Source of the DNA: Brachionus plicatilis
Lineage: Eukaryota > Rotifera > Eurotatoria > Ploima > Brachionidae
DNA length: 64,000 bases
NCBI GenBank assembly: GCA_010279815.1
Contig: QEOQ01000204.1
Coordinates: 1,489,561 to 1,553,560, forward strand
Direction: 5' to 3'
Position numbers and translations under genes: made by a program
Shown: piece by piece, positions 11,741 to 25,506 of the stretch
Layout of the letters: each line of letters begins with the position of its first letter
How positions within the stretch are numbered: position 1 is the stretch's first letter
Notes under the pieces: model-generated
Told to the model about the DNA's origin: nothing
What the model saw: the letters and a program-made list of their open reading frames with translations, nothing else
Databases searched by the model: none

Positions 11741-11959
11741 TTTTGTGAAATTCAGTACAAAATAATAAAAAGAAAAGAAAAAAATGTAAAAAAATTGAAT
11801 AAAATTATTTCTAAAGGTTTAAACTTAATTCTGTAAATGCAACATAGTGCAGCATTCAAAGTTGCATCAAATATCAAGGTCTGCTAAATTTGCACAGTTC
11901 AGTAGAAATTAAATTTCAATACAATCAGACTGACTGGTGAAAATCTGGCACAATTTTAG
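11741..11959 (+). mobile_element. Truncated copy of a MITE-like repeat
   Basis: From TTTTGTGAAATTCAGTACAA to GGCACAATTT this stretch aligns along its length with the left two thirds of the inverted-repeat element at 50742-51080. Shared blocks include AAATGCAACAT, GTTGCATCAA, the GGTCTG/GGTAAA region and TTGGCACAATTT-like ends. The right terminal arm present at 50.7 kb is absent here. This is an old non-autonomous copy, on the same strand as the other. Confidence 0.7.
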
Positions 11960-14445
11960 TATCCAAATCGAATAGAAATTCAATTTATTCAATTAATTCT
12001 TTTTTAATAAAAATTTTTTTGATCAATTATTTTTTTGATAAATTTTATTTTTCAAATATTAGATTGAATATTTTAGAGATTTAATTTTTAATTTAAATAA
12101 ATTAATTTTCAAGTATATTTTTCAAAAATATTTTTATTAAAAAATTAAATTCAAACCTAATTTTCATTCGAAATGCTACTTATTCGAATATCGGTTCGAA
12201 TATGCATATTCGATTTCTTCACTATTCTTAAATTTAAGTCAATTTCGAATTTTAATTTAAAAAAAGGTAGTTTTCTAATTTAATTTCAACAATAAAATTA
12301 AATAAAATATAAATTCATATTTATCTTATTCAAGATTTTATTCAAATTCACTACTTTTTAAATAGTATTTTCAAATTTTATAGTTATTCAAGCTAAGGGT
12401 CCCAAATTCTATGTCATCACTAATTTATTTCATAATATTTTTTTAAAATGGTTGCAGTTAATAGATAGTTCTAAACGATTGCATTTGATTAAAAATAAAA
12501 ACCTTTCTTAACTTCTTCACGATTCAAAATATTGACGGTGGTGAAGATGGAGCGAGAACTTTAAAATATATTGTTTTAAATTTAATACCAGTTTTTATTA
12601 AATTATTAACAATTATTTTAAGAACAAATTATAAACATAATTTGTAAAACGTCAACAAAAGCAAAAAATGAATTAATTCTTATATTTAAAAGAATGCATC
12701 GAATATTGTTAGAAACATTACTAAATGTTATGTTTTTTGACTTTTTTCCATCTTTAAAGAGCTTTTTTGATAATTTTAAAAATTTTTAAAATTATCAATT
12801 TAATTTTTTAAATATTTTGCTTTTCTTTAATAAATTTTCATTTTAATCGAAATTTTATTTTAATTTTGATCTAATGGGATAGAGAATTTAATCAAAAAAA
12901 ATTGTTTTAAAATCATAACCTAGTTCCGTTCTTTTGCAATTCAAATTCGAATGATTACATGAAAATTAAGCGTCTCTTATTTATTTCACAATATTGAAAA
13001 GAAGGAAAGAAAATTGCTTTTTAGAGAGGATTTTTTGGGATCATTAAAAAATATTATAAGCAATGAAAACTTTGCATTTTGAAAAATATAGATTTTTATA
13101 TAACATCAAATTACCAGGTCTAGTGCTATTTAATACTTAGTTTCCAAAGATTTTAAATTTCTAATTAATTCCGAAAATTGTGTATGTTTTTTAAATGGTC
13201 AGAGCAAATTCTTATTTCTCATAATATTAGCTTTAAAAAGAGTGGAAATTTTTATTTGTTTTAAAATGTTTTAAATAACTAAATAGATCATCAATAACAT
13301 CACATTTTTTGAGAAGTAAAAAATGAATGTGTATTCACATAAAGACAATGGGGATTTCTAAAATGCTCTTTTACTGTTGAGTCTACAACTATGAGATACT
13401 CTTTTCAAAAAGCTCAGTTCTAGTTTGTCTTAAAATGCCATGAGAAGATTATTCAATTAAAAAACTGTGAGCATTTAAACTAACTATGAATTTTTTTGTA
13501 AAATAAAAAGAAATTATTGTGAGAAGAAGGTTTAAATTTAATCAATTTACTTTTGGTAAAACATTAAAAATTAGTTATCTTGACTTTTTTTGAATTTTTA
13601 AAATCCCTGATCAAAATAGAAAGGAAAATTTTATTTGAATGTCACTTGGAAAAATTAAATTTAGAAATCTCTAACATTTATATGTGTTATAAACTTAATT
13701 TTTTTGGAATTTTAAAGTTTGAATTTTATAGAATTTGTTAGAAATATTTTTTGATTCAAGTAATTAGACTTTAGTTAATTTTTTCAGAAACTCTCATTGT
13801 GCAATAGGCATGGACTTACACTTGTAAGTCATGATTTTTTTATACAACTCTGGATTAAAAGGCAAAGAAAAATTTCAATGAAAATATTCTAAAATATATT
13901 TTTTTAATCAATCAAATAAAATCCTATAGATGTTCAATTTTCTTTTACGGTAAAATAACTAGGGCATCAAATGCATTTTGCACTATTTTATAATTTTTTT
14001 ACTTTAAAACTTTTTATATAAGCTTTAATTTATGAAATAGTGAAATTTTTGTGGTATTTATTTTATTAAATAAATATGGTATAATTATAATTGACCATTC
14101 TGTTCTTATTACGAGATTTTTGATTGTGCAGTTAAATAACACAACCCCTAATCCGATTCAGAACAATTGAAAAACTAAAGAAAAAAAATGCTAATCCGGT
14201 ATTGACACCGGGTCTTTGGCTACCTCAAAGTAATATAAAATTTTTTGCATATTAATCAAATAATTCATCAATTCATGTCACAGCAAAACAGGTAACCTTT
14301 TAATTTAAAAATCATCTTAAAGTCCAACTTAGAATTATTTTTAACTCAACTCATTATTTAAAATTTTGTTATAGCTACAAATTTTATTCAACAAAATATT
14401 TTATTATTTTCATAGAGAGTATTTTATCTTAAGGTCTCAATTTTC
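11960..14445. other. Intergenic AT-rich DNA
   Basis: Nearly 2.5 kb with no supported frame or RNA gene. A short GC-richer patch at about 14195-14230 is too short to classify. Confidence 0.4.
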
Positions 14446-14886
14446 ATGTTACCCCATAAAGACTGCAGGCCCAAAAAGGTTCAGACTTACGGCGAATTTT
14501 TCGGCATTGATCAGCTATTGATCTATTTTAACATAAAAAATACCCAAACTATCAAAAAGTTACTTAATCTCAATGTAAATTGTGCTCATTTGAAAAGCTA
14601 TTTCAAGCAAGACGAGCTCAAAGAAATCGAACCACTGATAAGCCTGTTGTTGTCCAAAGACGAAGCTCAAATCAGCAATTTAATAAGAAACGCAGCGGCC
14701 CAAGAACCACTAAAAGATACTAAACTATCTAATCCCAATAAAGCCAGGTACACCGACAAAAAATTCGATTGTAAAATCAAACAAATCAAGCCTGCACTCA
14801 AAACAAACTTACTGAAAAAAAGTGAACTTAACTCAATAGGTGAAAAGGATTTAAAACGTCTTATAATGTATGTCGACAACTATTAA
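14446..14886 (+). CDS. Hypothetical 146-residue protein
   Basis: A single open frame from MLPHKDCRPKKVQTYGEF to a TAA stop. Codon use is richer in G and C than the flanks, and the protein is charged and helical (for example KQDELKEIEPLISLLLSKDE). The C-terminal half is very basic (KIKQIKPALKTNLLKKSEL). An AATAAA lies about 40 bases past the stop. The frame is open for some 30 bases upstream to a possible acceptor (TTTCATAG), so this may be the last exon of a longer gene, but no in-phase upstream exon was found. I do not recognise a family. Confidence 0.5.
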   Translation: MLPHKDCRPKKVQTYGEFFGIDQLLIYFNIKNTQTIKKLLNLNVNCAHLKSYFKQDELKEIEPLISLLLSKDEAQISNLIRNAAAQEPLKDTKLSNPNKARYTDKKFDCKIKQIKPALKTNLLKKSELNSIGEKDLKRLIMYVDNY

Positions 14887-17800
14887 TTCAACAAGCACCT
14901 TTCATAATAATTTTAAAACATGCTTTATTTAATAAATTTACTTTTAAACTAGTACCGATTTTGCCTGATCGATACAATTAAAACTTAACTTTAGAAAATC
15001 AAACAAAACCTAAATCCTCTTGTACTCATAAGCTTGGATTAATAGCAGAAAAAAATTTAAGCTTCAACGCATTTCCAAATTTTGTTGACCAAATAGAAAC
15101 TTCAAACTTTTTGACTTCAAAATAAATACACCACTGAGCTGGTAATTAATAAAATTTAAAGATAGTATAGTGTTTGAGCATATGAGTGTGTAAAGATCAA
15201 ACTAAAAGTTGAATTCCCTCAGTCAAAGATCGTGCTAATTAAGCATGTTTAAGTATGCGTTATATGGAAAATTTATCTAGCTTTAGACTCTAATCATCTG
15301 TTAATAATTTAGAGCTGTCGATGGTGGTTTTTGCTAGGTAAATTTTAGTCTCTCACAATCTAATCTGAAAGGAACTTTCAAATTATGATTCAATATATTC
15401 AAATAAAATTTTTTTTTATAAAATAAAATAAATTTTATCTAAATAAAGAAAAAAATCAAATATTTAAATTTTAATTTTCAAGGATAAAATTAAAAGAAAA
15501 TTCACTGGAAATTTTTACTAAAATGACTTTGAAAATTGTATTAATTGCGAGCAGGTGACAAATGTAATTATGAAAAAATTCCACCTTTGATTACAGATAA
15601 ATAGAAAAGAAAATGCAATATTTAAATTATTTTTAGGTGTCACTCTGATTTCACCGTTATGAAAAAAAAAAATCTTGAATGCAAAATATTCTTATATTTT
15701 ATTTTTTTTGCTAAATAAAATTTTTTATTTTTTATATAGACTAAATGAATTAACCTTTAACTTAATAATCAATTATTAAAATAAGTTCTAGTTTTCTTCT
15801 TATTCTAAATGTATATTCGAAAAAATTCTAATCTAAATAACAGTTTGAGTTTTACAAACTTGAAAAATAAATTCTTATTGTTTATCAAGAAAATTAAAAA
15901 ATATGTGCCTATCAAAAATTATTTTTATTTTACTTTTAATTTTTACTAAATTAAAATATAAAATTTAATAGATCATATAAGTAAGTTTTTTTTTTTAATT
16001 AATCATGAATTTTTTTTAAATTTTATGTACGTTTTCAAAAGAGATTTTAAACAAAGCAGGAACATTTGAACAGCTAAAAATTACCTCAAGTCTATGATCT
16101 CAAGTAAATGACCACAAAACCAAAACAGATTTTTAATATTTTAACAACCAATAAGAACTTTTTTAATTCATTTTGATTAAAAATAAAATTTTTTATTAAT
16201 AATTTATTATTTAATTTTTTTTTCAAGGTTATTTAAACAATTATCGAAATCTGTTTTATCACAAATTTAGAATTTCTTTAAATAAATTTAATTTTTATAA
16301 ATATGCAATTCAATCGAATGATAAAATTTCTCACAATTAAGAAGCTCTGGGTGGCTAACTAATCTTAAACATTTTAATTTGTATTGAAAAAATTTATTAT
16401 CTTATTCAAATTTTTACTTAATTAAAGATTCAAATTCAGAAATGATAGTTAAAAAAATTTTCAAGCTGTCGAATCTTGGTCACTTTTTTTATTTAAATAA
16501 ATAAATGCATCATTTAAAAAAGTCAAATATTTGAAAGTGTAGCAATTAATCTACACAGTGTTGGGTAATATTTAGAAATAAATAATTTTTAACTAATTTC
16601 TTATTAAGATATACAATAAAAAAAAAATACATAGTTAAATCGGATTGGGCTGTCCAATTTTTAATAAGTCAGATTAAATTTGTTTTTAATTTTTTATTTT
16701 CTGCATAAAATTGTCTATTCATTTTCTTAGTTGTTGTTGTTAGTATTTTTGAAATTATTTTAAACTACAATTTAATTTGATTCCTAAAACTATTATAAAA
16801 AAATTAATTTTAGAATGAGACCTGAAATGATTAATAAAAGGCGCACAAAGGAATGGAAATAAATTATTTTATTTAAGATGAATCGTTAAAACAACCAAGA
16901 ATTGAGTAAAATTCATTAAAAATGTCCATAAATTTTATAAGCAATTTTTCAAACTTTTCGAATTCACTAATAATTCAATTTTAAAAAATTTCAAAAATTA
17001 TCAACTCTGGGGGTAGTCTGAAATTAATTTTTAAATATTACCAATTTTTATGTACAGTTTCTTAACATATTTTAATAAAAAAATAATTGTTGGTTTACAA
17101 ATAAACTCTATTGTCATTGCTTATTTTTTTGTTTTATAAAAAATGCAAATAAAATTTTATACAAAAAAATAATTTTCAACAATTTTTTTTTTTATTTTAA
17201 TCAAAGATAAAAGGTTTATTTGTTTGTCTATTGTTTTATGGGTAGGAAAATTGGAAATTTGATCTTGTTAGAGAATCAGCCAAAAATCAGGTACTGAAAT
17301 TTGAATATGGCAGTAGACAATGAAAAAGTGCGGAAATGGAAAACCTTATCAACAAAAAATGAATTGTTAAATCACATAAATGATACGGAATTTTCAGCTT
17401 TTTGATTAGTAGCGAGTGACTTTTTGATTTTAAAAAAGGAAACTCTGATTTTGTTTTAGCTAAAGGAAATGTGCTCAACGGGCTTGATACTAATTGCCAC
17501 CTTGCATTGTAAAGCTATTTTGTCAAAAAAAAAATAGACAAAACTTAACTAATTCAAAAAAAAGTTTTAGAGCCAAATTCTTCAGCATATTTTGTACTAA
17601 GCGGAAGATAAACCCTAAATCAAACGTATTAAAACGAGTCTTAAGAGAGATCATGAATTTTTCCAAAATAGACGACAAACTATTCATATTAGCTATAGAT
17701 TAATCCAGTTTGTTTTATTTTTCTTTCAAGTGTCACACTTGACTTGATTAGATTTAATTAGGTTCTAAGGCATTTTTCTAAATCAACCATTTGATTCGCT

Positions 17801-18005
17801 CTGAACAAAAAATATTTTTTTCTTTCCCGGAAATAATTTTCAAAACCAATCAAATTAAAAAAGATAAAATTTGTCAAATCAAAATTTTACTTTTTAAAAT
17901 ATCAAACGCGTTTTTCTCTCGTATTTATTGCATATCTTGCCCCAACAATAATTTTTCTACACTTTTTTCTACATTTTTTCTACAACAACAACAAAAAATT
18001 CACTA
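14887..18005. other. Intergenic AT-rich DNA upstream of the zinc-finger gene
   Basis: About 3.1 kb without a supported gene. Open frames at 17287-17478 and 17494-17703 have A/T-driven composition and no domain. Regulatory DNA for the FEZF-like gene is expected here but no motif is identified. The last 50 bases are a pyrimidine- and CAA-rich leader ending at the ATG. Confidence 0.4.
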
Positions 18006-20807
18006 ATGGAAATAAAGCTTGAGCCAGTCCACAACTTGAGTAAGCCTATCTTGTGTTTGTCCAGTTTTGAAAATAAAATTTTTTACCAAGACGATACCAG
18101 ATCCAAAACACTCTCAACCTCTGGTCAAACTTCTGCTTTCAAGCCTTTGCTGAGTCAATCTGCTGAACAAGCCAAGTACAAGCTGAAGCTAGAGGACGCA
18201 GAGAGCTCGTCCTCGTCTTCTGTGGAATTTTCTTCATCCTCGTCGACCAGTTCGACTGCCAGCTCCAGTTCACGGCAATCAAACCCCTTTTACATAGACA
18301 AAATATTCAATTTTCAGAACATGTACTTGTTTCCGGGGTCCTCGGGCCACATGGACAATTTGACGCCCGGTCAGAGCCATCCAGCCTTCTACAATCCACT
18401 CATGCTAAATGACCTGCAACATTTAATGCACCAGAATTTACAAAATTTTTACTCTAGCCTAAATCAAGTCAAAACACCTGAACATGAACCGGCCAAAGCA
18501 AAAAATAACTTTTCCATTGAAAGAATTTTGTCCATGCCCTCAGATCTGAAGAATTGCAAAAAAGCTGAGGCAATACCAAACTACATGGCCGCAAATCAGC
18601 CAATTTTCTATCCTAAATTTAATCGATTTAACGCACCGATTGGCATTACTGCGCCGATTCCGTCGTCGGTCAGTTCCTTGCTGAACAAACAGAGCAAACC
18701 AGTTGGATCAATAAGGGGGTACAAATTTGAGAATTGTGATCCAAAGGATCAATTAGCACCAAAGTCAAACAAAAATGCCAAAAAATACAAGTGTGACTTG
18801 TGCGGACGTGGATTTAGTCGAAGCAATACTCTAATTACACACAGAGTAAGTTAAATATTTAATTTGATTTTAGCATTATTTTGATAAAATTTTTCAAAAA
18901 ATCATTTAAATTTACTAAAGAGAAAAATATTAATCATCATTCGTTTAAAAATATTTTCAAAGTTTTAAAAATTATTGTTTTATTAAGACTTTTAGAACAA
19001 AAATTTTATTTTATTAAATTTAATTAAAATTATTGATCATTTGACATTTTTCTTCAAAAACTGGAAGATTAATGTGCACATTTTTTTAGCCGATTTTCAA
19101 CACATTTCAATCTTAATTTAGAAAAAAAATTAAATAAAATTTAATTTCCTCAGAAAATAACTATTAAAGGAAAAAAGTTCCTGATTTTTTAATTAGCGTA
19201 TAAACTAGATGATCTTGTATTTGTAATCTTTAATTATTGTACCTCAAATTATAAACCATGGTATTGGACATAAAAATTTTAAATGTTTTTGTAATTTTAA
19301 TTCTGTTAAATAAAAATATTAATATAGTATTCATTAAAAATTTTATAAAAAATTCTCCAACTTTTATTAAAATAAACATTGAGATTAGTGTAGAAACTTT
19401 AATTTATTTAATTTTTTAATTTTTGTTCAATAGTCTAAAAAATTTAGGCTAAAATTAGAGTTTATCTGCGACTCAGATGAACCCTTGGAAATAGTTATAC
19501 TTAATCATTTTCTGATAAATAAAAATTAAACTTGTTTTATTCAATTAATACAAAGTTAATTTTGGTTTAAATTTTTTTAAAAAATTTGTGAAAAATTAAT
19601 TCATTTAATCCAAATTATTGTTTTTTTTTTCGCAAAATATAATTTAAAAGAATTAGATAGAGTGAAAAGATAAAAAAAAAATTTACATTTAGGTCTCAAA
19701 ATTCTTAATATTCAGAATCGGGAATTAAATTTCTTCAATTATATTCTTTAATTTTCTCAAATATTTTAATTTTATTCAAAATAGACCAGCAAGAAAGCCG
19801 TTTTTTAAGTGACAAAAAACAAAAGTTAAAAAAAATTTAATTTTTGATAAGTTTTAAATTTTCTCTAAAACTCGATTTAAATTCAAAATAAATGCTGTAT
19901 TTTTGAATGAATAATCCTTAAAAACGGCAAGATAGTTTTTTTCTTAAAAAAACATACTAGGTGACATAAATATCTTTCTATATTTTCATAAGACGCTTTT
20001 AAACAAGAACCGAAATTTCAAATATTTAACAAAATCAGCTGCTAAACTATTTGTGTTTTTTTAAGCGTATTCATACGGGAGAAAAGCCGTTTGAATGTAA
20101 TATATGTGGAAGAGCGTTCAGACAGCCCGGTAATCTGACCCGCCACAAGTTGACACACACTACCATAAAGCCATATTCATGCAACAAGTGCGGCAAGTCG
20201 TTCAATCGTGTGTCCAATCTACATGCTCATATCAAAATTCATTCAGATGGAAAACCTTATGTGTGCATTGTTTGCGGAATGGGTTTTTACCAAAAAGTGG
20301 ATCTCAAACTTCATGCCCTTGCACATTCAAGTAAATTTTAGTTTGACAATTTTAGATTATAGCTTAATGTTTGACCAATTTTAAGGTGACAAAATGCATG
20401 AGTGCAGCTTTTGTAAGCGAACATTTAAGCAAGCCGCCCATCTAAAGTATCACTTGCACTCTCATCTAAAGCAGTTTGATAAATATGACAATGAGTTGAA
20501 GCAGTTGGAACTTAAACGACTAGAAAAAGAGGCAAATGATAGCAGAGTGTCTGACAGTGTGCACGACGAGATTGAAAAAAAGATAGACCAGGAGTTTGAA
20601 GAGCATGAGGATGATGAGGATATGGAAGAGGACGAAATGGTCGAGGAGTTTGAGGACGATGAAGAATTGAATGAAGAATTCGAAGAGTCCGATGAAGATT
20701 TAAATGAAATTGAGATAGAGAACATTTCTAATGAAGAAGAAAACAGCAAGGAACTTGAATTGAACATTCAAAATGACGACCAAAATAATTCCAGTCAATC
20801 GAATTGA
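18006..20807 (+). CDS. FEZF-like C2H2 zinc-finger transcriptional repressor
   Basis: Exons 18006-18845, 20066-20330 and 20386-20807 give 508 residues. The N-terminal half has Ser runs (about 67-91) and an EH1-type Groucho-binding motif, FSIERILS (169-176); a weaker EH1-like FYIDKIF lies at 95-101. Five C2H2 fingers start at about 262, and the first intron splits the H-R/R-IHTGEKPF junction of finger 1. Fingers 2-5 follow the FEZF pattern closely: FRQ..NLTRHK, then CNKCGKSFNR.SNLHAHI, CG.GFYQK, and a last finger with HLHSH. The sixth finger of vertebrate FEZF is missing. Instead there is a very acidic tail of about 90 residues (ELKQL through EEFEDDEELNEE). FEZF proteins pattern the forebrain and sensory neurons as repressors. 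The family assignment rests on the EH1 motif plus finger signatures; another EH1-bearing C2H2 family is possible. AATAAA lies at 20927. Confidence 0.78.
18846..20065 (+). other. Large first intron of the FEZF-like gene
   Basis: 1.2 kb GT(AAGT)...AG intron, AT-rich throughout, with no frame or repeat recognised. Confidence 0.6.
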
Positions 20808-20995
20808 TTATTATATACCACTTATGTAACTTATAGCAAAAAATGTCCTAGGGTTCTTTTAAATTTAATTTTTAGTTCTTTTTTTTTTCAACTTTTATTT
20901 TAATTTTTTTTAATTTAATCTACTTGAATAAAATATTCGATTTTGACTAAGATCAAAGTGTTCTTTTTAAAAAATCTTTTTTATCAAAATGGTGG

Positions 20996-21073
20996 ATAAA
21001 AAAATTAAAGAAATATATATAAATATAGAAATATATAAAAAAAAATAATATAGAAATATATATATATATTATT
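20996..21073. repeat. AT-type microsatellite
   Basis: Imperfect ATATA/GAAATATATA units, ending in a pure TA run at about 21055-21071, just past the FEZF-like 3' end. Confidence 0.7.
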
Positions 21074-24000
21074 ATCTGGAATCAGATTTTACGCATTTCT
21101 GCGTTTTAATTGTGTCAATGAATGCTGATAAAGAAGTTAATAGTAAATAAACATCAAATGTTTCTCCAAATGTTAAATGATAAATTCTTAAAATGATAAA
21201 AAGATACAAAAATTAAATTAAAATTTTAAATTGAAAGAAAAATTTATCACTGAATTAAAAACAGAAAAAAATTTGAAAATTCAGCTATTTTTATTGTAGG
21301 GGTAAAGGTTAATCATATATATTATATAATTGTATATTAGATATTCAAGAAAATATATTTTCATTTACTGGATGAAAAAAAAACAAGTAATAAATCAAAA
21401 AAATGAAACTTTAAACTCGATTTTTCTTTTAAATATTTTTTATTATCTTTATAAAATTTTTCAATAAGATTTCATACAAAAATTCAGGTATTTAAACATG
21501 GACATTTTTTAACCATTCAAATTCCTTAAATCCATGATCTCAAAAATAAATGTCAAACATCAAAATTTTAAAAAAAACTATAAAGCCAAAAAAATCATCA
21601 TTCCCCAACAAGTATATTTTTTTTATTAAAATAAAATATTTAATGCAATATTTTGAAAAACAAAATTTTTATTGAAAAATAAGCTAGCAAAAATTTATCT
21701 ATATAATGATAACTTATAAGTGTTTTTTAGCTGTTTATTTTTGCGTTAAGAGCTTATAAAAAAAGCGTAATTATTTGATTTACAATAAATATATAACAAA
21801 GTAAATATATTTTAAAAGATTTTAAATAGATTATCAAGTTTTTATCAATTTTTTTAGGCTTACATTAGTCAATTTTTAATACATTTAATGTGACATTGAT
21901 GAGGTCATAATTTTTAGTTTAAAGGAATTCTATTAAAGATCTAGTAAAAATATTTTAGTTTATTTAATTTCCTGTAAATTTGAGATAAAGGAGGCTTTGC
22001 TGTAGGTAAAAAGTCCATCAAAACTTTTTTGATTAAACATTATTTTAATCATTCTTAAAATTAAAAAGATAGATATTCTGTTCTCAAAAATATAATTTTC
22101 AATTTTTATTTATTCACAACTATATTTAAATGACGAAAAGTATAAATTTGATTTTCAAAATATTATTTTATAATAAAATAGACTTAAAAAATAGATTTTT
22201 TGATTTTTAATATAATTTAAAATTTTTTGTTTGAATGTTAAAGATGAATTAAAACCAAACCCGTTTAAAGCATTATTAAATTATTTTTCGCATTTAATAA
22301 AACATTTATTTATTAGATTTGAAACATCAATTTTAAAAATTATCATTTTTTAATATATAAATTTTAGTAAAAATAAAACGCTTTCTATTCTAGAATTTCT
22401 TTAGCTTCTAGATAACTCTAATAATAATTACAAAAAATTTAACATTTATTTGATTATTTTATAGCTTTTCTGAAAACGAATGATGCCTCTAATTTTAATA
22501 ATCTATTACTTTAAAATGTTTATCTTGAACTCTGGCTTAATTTTAAATGGTGAATTTAAATAACTAATTTTTAAATTCTGAATTATCATAATGGAATCAA
22601 AATATTATCTATGAAGATTTTTTGTTGAATTTTAAAATTTTGTATGATTCAATGCTTTTTAAAATTTAAAAATATAAATTTTTTTTCCAACGCAAATTAG
22701 GAAGCAGCTAAATAAACAATTAGTAAATCACAAAATATTTTGTGGTTCTTTAATCACAGCAGGTATTTTATGCAAGAATTATTTACAGTTAGTTAGTCAA
22801 TATTTTATCTTTTTTAGACAATAATTAGAAAAGATACCGCGATAAAAATAACTAAATTTCAAAGGAATTGAAAGCTTTAAAAATTAAAAAGTCAATAAAT
22901 CATGACAAATTTGCTTTTTAGGTTTAATCTCAAGTGAGAATACATTTTAAACACGAGCAGATTTATCAAATATTTATACACAAAATATTTCTATATATTT
23001 CTCTAATGAGCTGACAATTAGGTAAACATTGCGTAAATCAAACATAGATAGAAGCATAATAGTATGGATAGAGATTTGATTAGGGTCGGTACGGGCAAAA
23101 ATAAAAATATTTTAAATTAGGTTGAATTCAAAGATCAAAGCGGACATGCACGTGTTTTTCCTGGATTCACTATTTAAGATAATGTTAAAACTGATTTATA
23201 TTGAACGTGATTATTAAAATGATTTAAGGTCTCCAGTCAGATCTGGGTTAATTAAGCCATCTTTAATTAATCTTAATACCTGGATTAATTTTGGAACAAA
23301 AACAAATTAAATCAAATACAGAAAATTTTGTATTTTTGAATTATTTTAATTGAAAAAATTTTGCTGAGTAATATTTAAATCACGTTTAAATAGTTAAAAA
23401 TTGATTTCTAAATTTAAATATTCAAAATTCAGTCCTTTTGTTAATTACCTTCTGGACTCGATTAAATTTTGAAAAAAATAAACGAAATATAAAATTAAAT
23501 GAGGGTTTTTTTTTATCTAAGTTTTGAATTGAGTTTAAAAAAAAATGCTTGATAGATAAATAAAATTTTTTGATCAGTCTTATCTAAGCAGAACAATATT
23601 TAATTCTTTCATAAATTACTTTAAATTGTTAGAAAAACTTTTTCGATAATAATTTCTACAAGTCATAAAAAATAATCATTAAGCTAAAAGTTTTTAATTT
23701 TAAAAGTGTTTCTAAAATTCTGCTAAATTGTTCTAAATTTAAACCAAAGAGTTATTCTAAAGAGTTTAACTTTTAAAGCTTTGCAGTTCTTCAAATTAAT
23801 AAATTTAAAAATGATTATTCGTTTTTGTGATTTAATTGTCAATTTTTAGGTATTTAATTTTTTTAAATAAAAAATATTTATAGCTTAAATTATGTGGAAT
23901 CTTCGGTTCCAAGTATACACCCTACCATATATTAAATTTACGTTTTCAACTTTACTTTTTGAATTTTACATATTTATCGTATAAAAAACTAAGACCTAGA

Positions 24001-24829
24001 TTTTTCAAAAAAACAAAAAACAAAATTATTAAAGATCAATATTTGTAGATTTTTTTTTAAAACTTCTTAGTTTTTTAAAAAATAAAAGACTTAAACGATA
24101 TTTTTTTGCAATTGAACTTATATTAATTTTGAATTTTTTATTGTTCCAGCATTATAAATCAAATTTTGGATAAATGAATCTTTTATCCTATTTAACAATT
24201 TACGGATATTGGATTATTCAATAAGACTTCATTTTTTTAGAAAATCAAATCTTAGCTATGATTATGCATCTAAAAAAAGTTAATTTTAAAATAGCTTCAG
24301 AAAAATTTAAATTAGTCAGATTTAATAAATAAAATCATATTTACTTTTCTTTGAAGAAAACAAAATTTGAAGTTAATTTATAGTTTCCCTTTGATTAAGA
24401 AAAAAAATATCAAGCTTAAAGTGAAAATGTAACTTCTTCTTATAGATTATTTTCAATTTTTCTTACTACTAAATTTAGCTTGGTCATTTTTTTTAAAGAG
24501 TTCATATTCAATTAAAAATCGTAACAGGGGATTTTTTTTCCTCATAACACCATATCTTAATCTCTAGACTATCAGTTGTTTGAATTCATTTACTTAAATT
24601 ATAACTCAAAGTGCTATTTTTTGTTGCATTTTACATGATATTTTGAATGGTGTCTTTTGAGTTGAGGGCTTATTTGTTTAAAATTATCCTCATTTCCGTT
24701 TTATATTTAAGAAAGATATCTATGCTTTTTTTCTGGTATTTTCTATTGCCGACATTATTCTGATTATTTTTATTAAAAATAAGAATTAAAGAAAATTAAT
24801 CTTAAAAAAATTTTAAAATTTTTCTCAAT
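21074..24829. other. Intergenic AT-rich DNA
   Basis: About 3.8 kb with dense stop codons in all frames. I see no gene, RNA gene or clear repeat family, apart from small hairpins such as the one near 23896-23912. Confidence 0.4.
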
Positions 24830-24867
24830 TATTTTTTTGTTGCCTTTAATTTTAATCGATCAAAAAG

Positions 24868-25506
24868 GAAAATATTTTCCAGCAATCAATGCTCCTAAAC
24901 ATTTCATTTTTTCGATCCATTCAATTCTTTGACCATAAAATTGAAGATTTATGCTGTCCTTTTTGGTAAAATTAATTCTTATTGATTTTTAGATTTTTTA
25001 ATTTACCCTCTAATTTGAGCCCAAGATCTTCGGAAATTTTTTCCAATATTCAATCCAGTCTCACATGATAAGTTTTCCGGTATAAATTTAGATTCCTGCT
25101 TTAATACCTTCTTTAAATCAAGTCTATCTTCACGTTTTTCACTAATAGACTTTCTATATAAATGGAGTGAAGTTTTTAAGGAAGTGATTAACTTTTTCAC
25201 TATTTTATCAAATATATTATTTTTTTGCTTTTGTTTCAAAAAGCAAAAAAATAAATAGAAATTAAATAAAAATAAAATAGAATTTTTTTTAGTAAGTTGT
25301 TAGATTTTGAAAACCATTTAAGATTGCAGAGATTTAATTTTTAGCTTTTTCTTTTGTTTACCAAGAGACCAAAATAATTTTTTTAGATTTAATGTAATTT
25401 TATGGTAAAATTTTGGACCAAAAATAAATTCAAATATTTGATAGAGTAATTTTCGTGCAATTTTTTTTTGATCAAAAGGGGTTAAAAAATCTTCATGTAA
25501 AAACAA
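24868..25506 (-). pseudogene. Possible decayed or unresolved gene, minus strand
   Basis: Two consecutive minus-strand frames (25318-25506, beginning MFLHEDFLTPFDQKKIARKL; and 25015-25240, ending NFRRSWAQIRG) look more protein-like than the flanks. The second can splice from a GTAAAT donor to an acceptor near 24951, giving INLQFYGQRIEWIEKMKC and a stop near 24868. The two larger frames cannot be joined in phase with the splice sites I can see. Either there is an undetected exon or the gene is broken. No family recognised. Confidence 0.25.

Noticed and set aside
14195..14235. Possible tRNA gene in a GC-richer patch
   Set aside because: No cloverleaf can be formed and A- and B-box sequences are absent.
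20462..20767. Ser-rich minus-strand open frame
   Set aside because: It is the reverse shadow of the acidic tail of the FEZF-like gene; GAA/GAT codons read backwards give Ser and Phe.
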